Positions 27,841 through 38,500 are shown, counted from the stretch's first letter. The stretch: 64,000 bases of DNA from Mucilaginibacter geliditolerans (GCF_014200495.1 NZ_JACHBY010000003.1:62001-126000), one strand, 5' to 3'. Translations and numbers: made by a program. Notes: a model not told the origin generated them from the sequence alone.

Positions 27841-30816
27841 TTATAAGTCTACTTGTAAGCCTGCAAGGAATGTGCGCGTTTTCGGATAATAGTTATTGGC
27901 ATCAACACCAATAAATTGCCCGCTTGCCTGGTTGTTTAAACTCAAATTTAATTCCGGATCAACACCTTTGTATTTGGTAATTATAAATACATTGGTAGCG
28001 GTTGTATAAATACGAATGCCATGTATATAATTGCCCGGCACTTTAAATTTGTAAGATAATGTTGCATTGCTCAACCTAACAAACGTTCCGCTTTCAAGAT
28101 AACGGGTAGAATATAAGTTAGCATTTACATCAGTAACAGGCTCGCTCAAAGTTATTACCGGTACGTTATGCGTAGTGGCTGAGTAAGGGGTATTAAAGTC
28201 TGCCAGCGAGGCATCCATTATTTTATTGCCACCCTGGCCACGGAAGAAGAAGTTAAAACTAAACTTTTTATAGGTAAGGGTATTTCCCCAACCGAATGTA
28301 TAAGTTGGCTGCGCATTACCAGCATAAGTACGATCGGTACTGGTTGGTGTAGTTGTAGGCTTGCCATCGGCACCCAAATAAGTAGATACGCCGTTAGTCA
28401 TGCCGATATACTTCAGCGTGTAAAATTCGCCAAGCGGATAACCTGCCTGTATAATTGAAACGGTGGTACCGCTTTGGCCTGGCCCCTCAGGATCACCTGC
28501 ATAAATTTTTGATATATCATTACCCAGCGAGGTGATCATGTTTTTATTGAATGATATGTTTCCATAGCTCTCCCATGTAAAATTCCTTGCTTTTACAGGA
28601 GTACCGTTCAGGCCTATTTCAATACCTTTATTGTCCATGCTGCCCACGTTAGCAGTTAAGGTATTCACTAAATAGGTAACTGTTGAAACCGGGATAGAAT
28701 AGATCATGTTAGTGGTCTTTTTATCGTACACATCAACCGTACCACTTAGACGGCCCTTCAGCAACGAAAAGTCAACACCTAAGTTCAGCGTTGCGGTGGT
28801 TTCCCATTTCAAATTCGGATTGGGGTTTTGGGTAGGGCCGATAGCGCCTATCCAGTTACCATTATAATAAAATGAACCGGTAGTACCATATTGGGTTAAA
28901 GGTGTATAAGCATCAAACCCAAGGGAGTTACCTGTTTTACCATAACCTATACGAAGTTTAAGATCATCAAACAGGTTTTGCTCTTTCATGAATGGCTCAT
29001 CAATAATCCGCCATGCACCTGATACTGCCGGAAAATACCCCCATTGGTTATTAGCTCCAAATGCATTTGAACCATCACGGCGAATGGATGCCTGGAATAT
29101 ATATTTACCCTCATAGCTATAGTTTACGCGGGAGTAGAATGAGATTAATCTCAGCGTTTCATCAAGGAAACTACCGTAGTTAGGAACATAACCTGCAGGT
29201 GCTGTACCTAAAGCAAGGTTGTGATAGCTTGTGGCATCAGAAACGAAGTTCTCGTTACTTGACTGGAATCCATCACCCGTTTCTGTCTGATCGAAGGAGT
29301 AACCAACAAGGGCCTTGAAGTCGTGCTTGCTACCCCATTTATGTGCATAGCTCAGGTAATTTTCAAATAGCTTTTTGGTATCCTCATCCTGCGAGCGGGT
29401 AGCTACACCATTCAGACTCGGGGCCAGCTCTGATGCTGAATTAAGGTAAACGTTACCTGTTGTATTCCTATCCTGGTATGCTAAGTTTAAATTATATAAT
29501 AAGCCAAAAGGTAATTGAAGTTCAGCTTTAACATTAGCCAATAAAAGGTTAACCTTTTGGTTATAAGTGTTAGTTTCAAGCAAGCCTAAAGGGTTATAGC
29601 CTAATACTAAGGTAGGATCGTTATAAAAACTACCGTCAGCGTTGTAAACAGCACGGGTTGGAAGCGCCTGTACAGCCGCCCTGAAAACATTGGGGTTAGC
29701 GCCATTTGCACTGTACAAAGGAATATCATTAACGATAAGATCCTGATTAGTTATTGAATTACTTAAGGAGAAATCTAATTTCAACTTATCATTTAATGCC
29801 TTATGTGATACATTCAACCTTCCGATAAACCTGTTTAAGCCGCTGGTTTTAACAATACCCTGATCTTCAAGATAGTTAATGCTACCGCCAAATACCGTTT
29901 TATCTGTGCCTCCGCCAAATGACAGGTTATGATTTTGAGAAAATCCGCTGCTGCGTTCAATTTCATCCTCCCAATTGGTAGTGCCGTTATCATTGGCCGG
30001 AGTAAGGCTTTGACCCGTTTTTGCTAAAAATGCCTTTAATTGAGATGCGCTTGCCACCTGAAACTGGTTGGATATTTTCTCAATACCGGCATAGGCATTA
30101 TAGGTTAAATATGACTGGCCGGCTTTGCCTTTTTTAGTTGTAACAATAATAACCCCGTTAGTAGCCCTGCTACCATAAATTGCCGCTGCCGAAGCGTCTT
30201 TTAATACATCAATAGAAACGATATCTGACGGTGCAACAAGGCTAAAATCAGCATCGGGCACACCATCAATAACATAAAACGGTGATGATGCCGCCCCACT
30301 ACGTAAAGTTGAAGGCCCCCTGAGGGTTACTGTTGCAGTTCCGTTAGGGTTACCATCATTTGTAATGTTAAGGCCAGCTACCTTGCCTTCAAGCAGATCG
30401 GCCGGTGTCGCAACCACACCCGTGTTAAAGTTTTCTGCTTTAACGGTTGTAATAGCGCTTGTCAGTTCCTTTTTAGTAGTGGTACCGTACCCTATTACCA
30501 CTACATCATTAAGGGTTTTCTGACTTTCAGTAAGCGTTACATTAACCGGGCCTTCATTCCCTACAGTTACCTCTATTGATTGATAGCCAATAAAACGAAA
30601 CTGCAATACGCTCCCCTTTGCAGCGTCAATGGAAAATTTCCCGGCAACATCAGTTGATGTTGATTTGTTTGTACCCTTTACCTGTAGAGTTACACCCGGC
30701 AGCGGACTGCCTTGTGCATCTTTTACCGTGCCTTTAACAGCGCCGGTTTGCGCCAGGGCACTGCTAAAGCAAAAGAGCAGCAACAGGGACAAGATCCCGA
30801 ACAGATATCTTGCCAT
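27841..30816 (-). CDS. SusC/RagA-family TonB-dependent transporter
   Basis: A 991-residue outer-membrane transporter when started at the ATG at 30816, where a signal peptide (MARYLFGILSLLLLF, cleavage after ALAQ) begins; an ATG at 30843 is also in frame. A carboxypeptidase-D-like domain (about 25-110, GAVKGTVKDAQGSPLPGVTLQVKG) precedes the plug (NDVVVIGYGTTTKKELTSAI, IDVLKDASAAAIYGSRATNGVIIVTTK) and a beta-barrel ending in FLAGLQVDL. Typical of SusC. It heads the operon SusC-SusD-GH89-DUF5009-GH28 and lies opposite the LacI gene, which probably controls it. Confidence 0.95.
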   Translation of the reverse strand: MARYLFGILSLLLLFCFSSALAQTGAVKGTVKDAQGSPLPGVTLQVKGTNKSTSTDVAGKFSIDAAKGSVLQFRFIGYQSIEVTVGNEGPVNVTLTESQKTLNDVVVIGYGTTTKKELTSAITTVKAENFNTGVVATPADLLEGKVAGLNITNDGNPNGTATVTLRGPSTLRSGAASSPFYVIDGVPDADFSLVAPSDIVSIDVLKDASAAAIYGSRATNGVIIVTTKKGKAGQSYLTYNAYAGIEKISNQFQVASASQLKAFLAKTGQSLTPANDNGTTNWEDEIERSSGFSQNHNLSFGGGTDKTVFGGSINYLEDQGIVKTSGLNRFIGRLNVSHKALNDKLKLDFSLSNSITNQDLIVNDIPLYSANGANPNVFRAAVQALPTRAVYNADGSFYNDPTLVLGYNPLGLLETNTYNQKVNLLLANVKAELQLPFGLLYNLNLAYQDRNTTGNVYLNSASELAPSLNGVATRSQDEDTKKLFENYLSYAHKWGSKHDFKALVGYSFDQTETGDGFQSSNENFVSDATSYHNLALGTAPAGYVPNYGSFLDETLRLISFYSRVNYSYEGKYIFQASIRRDGSNAFGANNQWGYFPAVSGAWRIIDEPFMKEQNLFDDLKLRIGYGKTGNSLGFDAYTPLTQYGTTGSFYYNGNWIGAIGPTQNPNPNLKWETTATLNLGVDFSLLKGRLSGTVDVYDKKTTNMIYSIPVSTVTYLVNTLTANVGSMDNKGIEIGLNGTPVKARNFTWESYGNISFNKNMITSLGNDISKIYAGDPEGPGQSGTTVSIIQAGYPLGEFYTLKYIGMTNGVSTYLGADGKPTTTPTSTDRTYAGNAQPTYTFGWGNTLTYKKFSFNFFFRGQGGNKIMDASLADFNTPYSATTHNVPVITLSEPVTDVNANLYSTRYLESGTFVRLSNATLSYKFKVPGNYIHGIRIYTTATNVFIITKYKGVDPELNLSLNNQASGQFIGVDANNYYPKTRTFLAGLQVDL

Positions 30817-30887
30817 GAATAATTTGTGTCTAATTGTTATCATATTGGTTAATTTAATTGGTGACTTTTTTGTAGCCTTAATTATAA

Positions 30888-30912
30888 GCTAAATGCAATA
30901 TATCCATTTAGC
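30888..30912. promoter_or_regulatory. Inverted repeat in the susC leader
   Basis: GCTAAATG and CATTTAGC are perfect inverted repeats with a 9-base spacer, 72 bases before the susC start. It may be a second protein-binding site or a hairpin in the susC 5' leader. Confidence 0.4.
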
Positions 30913-31096
30913 AATTATAACTGTTTAATAAACATTTATAATGAACTATTATTTATAATTGGCAGCAATTGTATTACTAAATACACGTTTCAGATAAAAT
31001 AAATATCACTTATAAACTCGCTTTTTTTGTGATATTTAAATTACAAGATTATCTAAAAGTGAAAATTTTTAAAATCGTTTTTATCAATTTCACCGT

Positions 31097-31122
31097 ATTT
31101 ATTTACGTAAACGTTTACGGAA
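31097..31122. promoter_or_regulatory. LacI-type operator between lacI and susC
   Basis: Contains the palindrome CGTAAACGTTTACG (31106-31119), a classic CG-centred LacI-family site, ending 47 bases before the lacI start. The 26 bases match the site before the symporter/MIOX operon at 24 positions. Closest to lacI, it may mainly give autoregulation; action on susC, about 280 bases away, is less certain. Confidence 0.75.
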
Positions 31123-31169
31123 TAATAGTATATTACACACTAATAAACCAATAATATAATACCTGTAAA

Positions 31170-32180
31170 ATGGGGGAGATAAACATAAAACAACTTGCTT
31201 GCGAGCTGAATTTATCGGCGGCAACTGTTTCAAGGGCGCTGCGCGATAGTCATGAGATCAGCAGTGAAACCAAGGCCAGGGTGCTTGAAATGGCCAAAAA
31301 GCTTAACTATGAACCCAATCCGTTTGCCAGCAACCTACGGGGGCAAAAAAGTAAAACAATTGCAGTAATAGTGCCCGAGATTGCCAATAACTTTTTTTCA
31401 CTGGCCATTAACGGTATTGAAGAAGTGGCACGTGAACGGGATTATCATGTATTGATTTACCAAACGCACGAGAGCAGCGCAATTGAAACATCCTTTCTCA
31501 ATCGCCTTTTAAGTGGGCGCGTTGATGGCGTTTTAATATCCCTTGCCTGTGAAAATGTAGATAAAGAGCATTTTAAAAAGATAAGCAACCAGCTACCTGT
31601 GGTTTTTTTTGACAGAGTGCATGATGACATTGATGGGGTAAAAATCACTACCGACGATTATGAAAGTGCCTATAATGCCGTACAACATCTTATTGAAAAC
31701 GGCTGTAAAAAAATAGGGTATTTATCAGCTCTTAATGCTTTATCAACCGGTAAAAAACGGCTGCAAGGTTACCTTGATGCCTTAAAAGACAATGATTTTC
31801 CGGATGACGGGAACTTAATTATGAAAAGTGGTGCAAACAATGATGAAAACTACACGCTTATCAAAAATTTTATTGCCGAACATAAACCCGATGGTATATT
31901 ATCCTCTATCGAGGAGCTTGCCATGCCTTGTTATTATGCCTGTAAAGAACTGAACCTAAATATACCTGTTGATTTAAAACTTATTAGCTTTTCAAACCTT
32001 GCTCATGCCCAACTGCTTAATCCATCGCTTACCACCATTAACCAGCCTGCTTTTGAAATAGGCGTGGAAGCAGCAGGCATTTTATTTAAAATATTTAACA
32101 AACGATGGTATGAGCCCAATCAAACCATTATACTGAAATCTAACCTCATAAAAAGGGAATCAACAAGGGCAATCGCTTAA
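31170..32180 (+). CDS. LacI-family transcriptional regulator
   Basis: A 336-residue regulator. The helix-turn-helix (INIKQLACELNLSAATVSRAL, about 4-25) and hinge helix (YEPNPFASNLRGQKS) fit the LacI/PurR family; the rest is the periplasmic-binding-protein-like sensor domain (TIAVIVPEIANNFFSLAINGIEEVA, SLTTINQPAFEIGVEAAGIL). It is the only such gene here and is divergent from the susC operon. Two near-identical palindromes, one just before this gene and one before the symporter/MIOX operon, are its probable sites. Its inducer is probably a sugar or inositol derivative of the target glycan; this is inference. Confidence 0.93.
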   Translation: MGEINIKQLACELNLSAATVSRALRDSHEISSETKARVLEMAKKLNYEPNPFASNLRGQKSKTIAVIVPEIANNFFSLAINGIEEVARERDYHVLIYQTHESSAIETSFLNRLLSGRVDGVLISLACENVDKEHFKKISNQLPVVFFDRVHDDIDGVKITTDDYESAYNAVQHLIENGCKKIGYLSALNALSTGKKRLQGYLDALKDNDFPDDGNLIMKSGANNDENYTLIKNFIAEHKPDGILSSIEELAMPCYYACKELNLNIPVDLKLISFSNLAHAQLLNPSLTTINQPAFEIGVEAAGILFKIFNKRWYEPNQTIILKSNLIKRESTRAIA

Positions 32181-32203
32181 AAAGGGATACAAGTAAAAAG
32201 CTT

Positions 32204-32248
32204 AAACAGCAAGAACGTCAATTCAATTAATTGGCGTTCTTACTGTTT
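32204..32248. terminator. Bidirectional terminator between lacI and the DUF5007-like gene
   Basis: AAACAGCAAGAACG pairs with CGTTCTTACTGTTT (one mismatch) and the stem continues through CAATT/AATTG. It sits between two converging genes, so it can end both transcripts. Confidence 0.7.
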
Positions 32249-32282
32249 GATATGGCATAAAATATATGCCCCAAATTAGTGC

Positions 32283-33266
32283 TTAGGGTACTCTTGTAAC
32301 ATCCAGCATACTAATAGTAATGATATAAGTACCTGTTGTTTCATAAAAATAAGTGGTAAAGGTGGTATTGGCATTCAAACCGTCATTAGTATGAGCGCCG
32401 GATACCGTGTAATAACTTAAAGCATAACCAGCCCATGAGTAGGCATTTACCACCTGGAACACAGGAAACTGTGGCACACCACCCGGATAGCCATATTCAA
32501 TAGAAGTATCTGTTTTCATCTCGGGATAGTAAGGATCCCAGTCTTTCCAGATGGGGCGCGCCGGCCTGCCGTAAACCTCTCCGTTTGCAGGATTAAAGGT
32601 TTTTCCGTTCTTATCTTTCCATACAAATATGAACTTATTGGGCCCATTAGCTATATGTGTTATGGTTATTGGCATGTATGAAACAGGCGGAAAAACAAAA
32701 TTGATAAACTTATTATCGGAGTGACTATAAGCAGTATAACCTAAGCTATCGGCAGTTTCAGGAACAATGTTAATTACACAAGCATTTTTAAGGGTTTTGG
32801 TACCGCGGATGTTTGACGCCTGCACATCAATAATATAGCTGCTGATAGGAACCTTACTGGTGCCTTGTGTGAACTGTAATCTTCCGCCAACTGGGTTTAC
32901 GCTGAAAGGTGCGAGCAAACTGTCTTTTAATTTAAGATTTAACAGGGCTAGTGTTGAATCGTCAGAACTTATTGCGCTTTTGTAAACCGTTACTGTATCT
33001 TTTTTTAAGAGTACTCCACTGGCATCTTTACCGGTGGCAAGGTCACGAACAGATAATAATTTTACACTTATAGGCGTAGTTGATCCATCGGCAACCAAAC
33101 CATTGGAAACCGTGGTTATGCCCTGGTTAACGGTAAACGGGTTAAGGCTGTAATACATGTTATTACTAATAAAGCCTACCGGTGTTTTTGAACACCCGGC
33201 CAGCAAAACTATTGTTGCCCCGCAACATATTAATAATGCTATCAGGAAGTTTTTAATTGTAACCAT
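32283..33266 (-). CDS. Surface lipoprotein, DUF5007-like
   Basis: A 327-residue lipoprotein (lipobox LLAGC, Cys25). After the signal comes an all-beta sequence: VNPVGGRLQFTQGTSKVPISSYIIDVQASNIRG is a DUF1735/BT_3987-like Ig strand pattern, and the C-terminal half (FIFVWKDKNGKTFNPANGEVYGRP) I associate with DUF5007-type proteins of Bacteroidota sugar-uptake loci. No catalytic motif is seen. It is the fourth gene of the second SusC/SusD operon, 29 bases after the FAS1-like gene, and is probably a glycan-binding accessory lipoprotein. Confidence 0.6.
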   Translation of the reverse strand: MVTIKNFLIALLICCGATIVLLAGCSKTPVGFISNNMYYSLNPFTVNQGITTVSNGLVADGSTTPISVKLLSVRDLATGKDASGVLLKKDTVTVYKSAISSDDSTLALLNLKLKDSLLAPFSVNPVGGRLQFTQGTSKVPISSYIIDVQASNIRGTKTLKNACVINIVPETADSLGYTAYSHSDNKFINFVFPPVSYMPITITHIANGPNKFIFVWKDKNGKTFNPANGEVYGRPARPIWKDWDPYYPEMKTDTSIEYGYPGGVPQFPVFQVVNAYSWAGYALSYYTVSGAHTNDGLNANTTFTTYFYETTGTYIITISMLDVTRVP

Positions 33267-33295
33267 TTGTTGAATATTTTTATAATAAGGTTAAA

Positions 33296-33946
33296 CTATA
33301 GTTTGTTTAATGTGGCATTATTAGCCAATACATGCAGCGTTGTGCCCGAACTGGTTTTTATGCCCGTTGTTTGGCAAGGGATCACTATATCCACAGAGTC
33401 TGTTGCTGAAATGCCTGATGAGCCATCTACCGCACCGTTTACCTTTACATAATCAAGGGTATTGTAAGGGAATGCCACGTTAGCTCCGTCAAGGTATACT
33501 ACCTGGTTGGCTGCTGTATATTTTATAGCACTTTTTACACCCGCATTATTGATATAAGGCACCTCAACAAGCGTTGCCTGGCTAAGGTTTATAGTTTGCC
33601 TGAACATGTACTGCCTGAACAGATTCTGGGTAACAGAATCCTCCAACTCACTCAAACTATCGATCTTTAAATGGGTGATCAATAAACGCAATGACATATC
33701 GGTAAAAGCGAAAAATGTTTTTGCATTATTTATGGAATCTTTCAAATTAAAATGATCGGCAAGCATCAATACGGTATCAAACTGATGGTATTTATTATTT
33801 TTTAAATAATCATAGGTTGATAATGGGGTATTCGGATTTTCCAAGCCTCCATCGGTAAGGTATTTATCTTTTTTACAGCTGATGACAGCCAGCGGGATAA
33901 GCATCAGCAGTGAAAGCTTTATAAGGAGTTTATTTGTCTTTTTCAT
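33296..33946 (-). CDS. FAS1 (fasciclin)-like lipoprotein
   Basis: A 216-residue lipoprotein (signal then VISC, Cys24). STYDYLKNNKYHQFDTVLMLADHFNLKDSINNAKTFFAFTDMSLRLLI resembles the opening of a FAS1 domain, and the end SSGTTLHVLANNATLNKL fits its last strand (G-x-x-L-H-V-L). FAS1 domains mediate adhesion or ligand binding. It is 23 bases after SusD and 29 before the DUF5007-like gene, so it is likely an outer-surface partner of this SusC/SusD pair. Divergent, so call at moderate confidence. Confidence 0.65.
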   Translation of the reverse strand: MKKTNKLLIKLSLLMLIPLAVISCKKDKYLTDGGLENPNTPLSTYDYLKNNKYHQFDTVLMLADHFNLKDSINNAKTFFAFTDMSLRLLITHLKIDSLSELEDSVTQNLFRQYMFRQTINLSQATLVEVPYINNAGVKSAIKYTAANQVVYLDGANVAFPYNTLDYVKVNGAVDGSSGISATDSVDIVIPCQTTGIKTSSGTTLHVLANNATLNKL

Positions 33947-33969
33947 ATCGTTTTCTTTTAGTATCCCTG

Positions 33970-35478
33970 TTAATTAACTTTTCCTGTCCAGAAAGCAGTT
34001 TGGGTAAGTTTTGGGTTCATCGTAAATAATGATGGGTCAATTGGCCAGTAATATTTACCTGCCGTAAACTCAGCGGCACTTATTCCACCAAACTGTTGTA
34101 CATGATTAAGGCGCTCCAGCCTAACCAGGTCATAAAACCTGTGGCCTTCTAAAAACAGCTCACGGCCACGCTCATCAATTACTGTTTGCAGCATGTTGGC
34201 GCTGGTAACGCCTGTAAGCAGAGCAGCATTTCTGTTAGTGCGGATGGTGTTAACTATGGTTAAGGCACCGGCATAATCAGGAGCTGATTTGGCACATAGC
34301 GCTTCGGCTTTTAAAAGCATAATATCAGCCAGCCTGAATATGACCATGTTATTTAAGGATACCTGGTAAGTAGCGTTATTATTTACATTTTGTATGTTGG
34401 TATATTTTGTACACATGTAAAGATTTGTACTGCCGCTTGATATCTGTTTAAAACAATCTTTATATCGAACATCATTTGTATCTGAATACAGTGTTGTTAC
34501 CATTGTGTTATTGATTTCCCATATAGGTAAGCCTGTAAAACCGGTAATGTAGGGAGCGGTAAGGGTTAGGCCCGATAGTGAATAAGGTGCATTTGCTATG
34601 GTACTTTCTGAAACGGTGTTCTGCGCGATCTCAAATATGCTTTCTGATGATTGCCCTTTATAAATACTGGTAAAGGTTGACGGACTTGTTAAAACATAAT
34701 TACCCGAGTTTATAACCTGATCGCAGGCTGTATTACACAGGTCGTATTTTCCCTGCCACGCATAAACATGGGCCAGCAGCGCGTAAGCAACGCCTTTGTC
34801 AGCACGGTAATTCCTATCGGCTGATGCTTCGTTAATAGCCGGCAGGTATTTAATGGCTATATTAATATCTGATATTACATGGTTTAAGATGGTATCCTGC
34901 GGAGATTTGGCAATTTGCGCGGTAGTAGTAGCATCGGTATTGCTTAAAACCAGCGGAACTGAACCCCATATACGGCACATATTAAAATACATGTATGCCC
35001 TGGTAAAGTAGGCTTCGCCCAGGTATTTGTTTTTCTCGGCGGTTTGGTCGGCAGTTGCGGTACCGGTAAAATCAGTAACCGGCATTGCCGAAATAAAACT
35101 AAGGCACCTGTTGCTTTGTGCTATAGCCGTATAATAATTGGTGAATAACCTTAGTTTCAGCATCGGGTCATCAATATTCACTACAGGGTCGACAGCTACG
35201 CCCCAGTTAAATGTATATACGTTTTGCCATGAAGCATTCTGAGATTGGGAAAACTCATCGGTAGGCAGATCGCCATAACCGTATACGGCTAGAGATGTGT
35301 TAAAGGCCGATCTGATCAACCCATAAATTGAAGCAACCGCTGAGTTGGCATCGCCATCAGATTGCCAGCTGGTTTCGTCAGTTGAAGCGCTGACAGGCTG
35401 CTGATCCAGAAACTTTTTACAGGATGCGGATAACAGGGAAACCATTGCCAGTGATAGTATAATATGTTTAGCTTTCAT
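33970..35478 (-). CDS. SusD/RagB-family surface lipoprotein (second locus)
   Basis: A 502-residue lipoprotein (SASC, Cys20). SusD features: EAYFTRAYMYFNMCRIWGSVPLVL, AYALLAHVYAWQGKYDLCNTACDQVI, MVIFRLADIMLLKAEAL and the end ERGRELFLEGHRFYDLVRLERL. It caps the SusC channel encoded 73 bases upstream, and FAS1- and DUF5007-like lipoproteins follow in the same operon. No glycoside hydrolase is in the operon itself; the nearest are the DUF5695-like and GH43 genes on the far side of susC. Confidence 0.94.
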   Translation of the reverse strand: MKAKHIILSLAMVSLLSASCKKFLDQQPVSASTDETSWQSDGDANSAVASIYGLIRSAFNTSLAVYGYGDLPTDEFSQSQNASWQNVYTFNWGVAVDPVVNIDDPMLKLRLFTNYYTAIAQSNRCLSFISAMPVTDFTGTATADQTAEKNKYLGEAYFTRAYMYFNMCRIWGSVPLVLSNTDATTTAQIAKSPQDTILNHVISDINIAIKYLPAINEASADRNYRADKGVAYALLAHVYAWQGKYDLCNTACDQVINSGNYVLTSPSTFTSIYKGQSSESIFEIAQNTVSESTIANAPYSLSGLTLTAPYITGFTGLPIWEINNTMVTTLYSDTNDVRYKDCFKQISSGSTNLYMCTKYTNIQNVNNNATYQVSLNNMVIFRLADIMLLKAEALCAKSAPDYAGALTIVNTIRTNRNAALLTGVTSANMLQTVIDERGRELFLEGHRFYDLVRLERLNHVQQFGGISAAEFTAGKYYWPIDPSLFTMNPKLTQTAFWTGKVN

Positions 35479-35551
35479 TGTTCTTTTAGTTTAATGTTCT
35501 ATAAAAAAGAAACTTGCTTTTTAAAGATGTTAAGGAGACTTTTAAGGCTGA

Positions 35552-38500
35552 TTAAAAATCAATGTTTACGCCAAGTGTGAATTTTGCGGCTGTTGGGTAC
35601 ACCACATTAACCAAACCGGTTGTAGGATCGGCTAATTCAGGATCGGCCAGGTCTTTTGATTTTTTCCACATCCACAGGTTTTCACCCATCAGGTAAACAT
35701 TCAGCCTTTTCATACCCAAATGCTCTATCCAACGGGTAGGCAAATCATAGCCTAACGATGCATTCTTCAGCTTAATAAAGTCGCCGCTTTCAACAAAGTA
35801 ATCGGTACTGATATCCCAGGGATCGGTACCTGTATAGACTGGGTACACCAAACGGGCATATTTAGATACATCGCCCGGCACCTGCCAGAAATCGCTAAGT
35901 GAACCTGTAAGGGCAGAAACGCCTGCCAGGGCTCCCCAGCTTCCTACCCCCTTAGTACTGTTAAGCGCATCTGAGAAACCACCGTTTAACACCTTGCGGC
36001 CGAACATATAGGAGAAGAAGAAGCTGAAGGTAAATCTCTTGTAGCTAAAGTTACTCCCCAGGCCACCTGTTAACTTTGGATTTGGGTTGCCATAATCAAC
36101 CTTATCATCATTGGTGATGTTATAATCACCGTTCATGTCAATATATCTCGGGTCGCCAGCTTGCAGTGTAACACCATTAAAGGTTTCCTTTTTACCTGTA
36201 GTTGGATCGGTTGGAACCTGTGCGTTAGTGGCATATACCCCATTTGTTCGCCAAACTTTATAATTAAACAAAGGTTCGCCAAGGGTGAGTGATTGCTGCA
36301 GAAACGATGGACCAAAGAAGAAGTCCCTGTCGCCGTCGGGCAATTTGGTTACAAAGTTGTTATTGTAGGAGATATTAAAATTAAAGTTCCATTTAAAGGC
36401 TGATTTATTGCCCAGCACATTAATGTTTGTTGCAAACTCAAGCCCGCGGTTGCGCACATTTACATAGTTGCCTGAGTAATACTCATAGCCGCTATACACC
36501 TGCGCAGGAATATCGGAGAAGAATATATTATCAGCATCTTTCTGGTACCAGTCAACCGTAAAGCTAACACGGTTATCAAACAGTTCTATATCGGCACCTA
36601 TATCAGTTTGAGGGTCCCTTTCCCATCTAACCGTACTACTTGCTTTAACACCCGTATTAAAGAAATTGTTACCATATGGAAAAGGAGAATCAACTGTAGT
36701 ACCGTTGTACGTAGACGGAATACCGCCCAGTGTGGCATTTTGGTTAACCGTTCCGTTTGTACCATAAAGGTAGCTGGCATCATTATACAGAGATTGATAC
36801 TTGGCATACCAGGTACCCGGGTCCTTACCATCAATACCATAACTTGCACGGATCTTGAAAAAGCTAACTACTTTTTTAATTGGCTCAAAGAAATGTTCAT
36901 CGGAGGCTATCCAGCCGGCAGAGAAGGCGGGGAAGGTGCCCCAACGGTACTCTGGACTATAAATTGAACTTGCGTCACGCCGAACACTCGCCATAAAAAG
37001 ATATTTATCATCAAAGTCATAGTTAACGCGGGCGTAATATGATTCTGTTGTCTTTCTGGCGTATGAGGTACTTGCATTTAAATTAATACCTGCCGGAACG
37101 GTCTGCACTGTATAAATACCTGATATACTAATACCGGCGGCAGATGAAGATGATGAATACTGCTCGTTACTGTATAGTGATGTACCGCCAACTACACTAA
37201 AATGGTGTTTTTTGATACGTTTATCATATTGAACAAAATTTTCAAATGACCAGGCCGGACTGCGGTTATCGTTTTCATAAGCGGTGTTAAGCGTACCGTT
37301 AATAGCCTGCGGAACATAATAACCATAATCGTCAGTATAATTATTAGCGCCAAATGTGCTGTGAAAAGTTAAGTTATGAGCCAATGTATCGGTCACCTGC
37401 ACAGATCCGTTTATCGCGAAGATCTTATCATTATCATAATAATGTGTTTTCCCGCTATAAACACTGGTTTGGGTAGGACTTAGCTGCAACAGAGAGCTTG
37501 GCAACTGCCCTATACTGGTAAACAAGAATGCGTTTGAACCCCCAACCCCATGATTTGAGGTTTGAGAACTCATCATCAGGTCGGTTGTGATATTTAATCC
37601 CTTTATAGGGTTAATGTTCAGTGTAATATGCGGCGACAGTTTCTGTAAACTATAGCCGTTTATAATCCCCTGCTCATTATAATGGTTAAATGACAAGCGG
37701 TATGAAGTAGTACCCGAAAAACCAGCTATACTTACGTCCTGGCTATTTACTATCGCGCTGCTGCGTACCAGCAGGCCTTGCCAGTCAACATCATTATTAA
37801 ATGCTGAATTTAAACTATCGGTTAGCGCTGCTGGTATCAGCCCTTGCTCAATACTATTATAAGGAAGTTGACTCTCTAATAATTTAAGCTTTAATGCCCT
37901 TTCGGCTGCACCGGTAGTTACATTTATAAAGTTTGGAGCAGTAGTGATACCTGTATAGGCAGATAATGTTACCTGAGGTTTTCCACGCTTGGCACTTTTT
38001 GTTTTTACGATGATAACACCATTACCACCCCTGGCACCATATATAGCTGCTGCTGATGCATCCTTCAGTACATCGATGGATTCAATGTCATTTGGGTTGA
38101 TCAGGCTTAGTGGATCATTAGTAGCATTATTAACCCCATTGTTATTTGTATAGGATGTACCAATAGCATTTACATCGTAAACTATGCCGTCAATTACATA
38201 TAATGGCCCGGAGTTACCGCCATGAAGATTGCCCCAATCAATATTAGTGCTGCCACGGATAACTATATTGGGTTTGGCACCCAACTCGCCGCTGGTTGAT
38301 AATACGCTTACACCTGCAAGCCGCCCCTGTAACATATTATCAAAGCTGGATTCTGGGATATCGGCAATTACGCTGCCTTTCAGGGATGATACCGCGGCCG
38401 TGACATCGCGCCGCTTCTGACTTTGGTAACCTACAACTACCACATCATTTAATGCACGATCGTCACTCTGCATAAAAATGATCTCGGGTGTAGTGCCGAT

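Larger units (their letters stand above)
30817..31169. other. Divergent intergenic region between susC and lacI
   Basis: The 353-base AT-rich gap carries the operator candidate at 31097-31122 and an inverted repeat GCTAAATG/CATTTAGC (30888-30912). No small gene is seen. I found no exact TAnnTTTG box for either gene. Confidence 0.6.
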
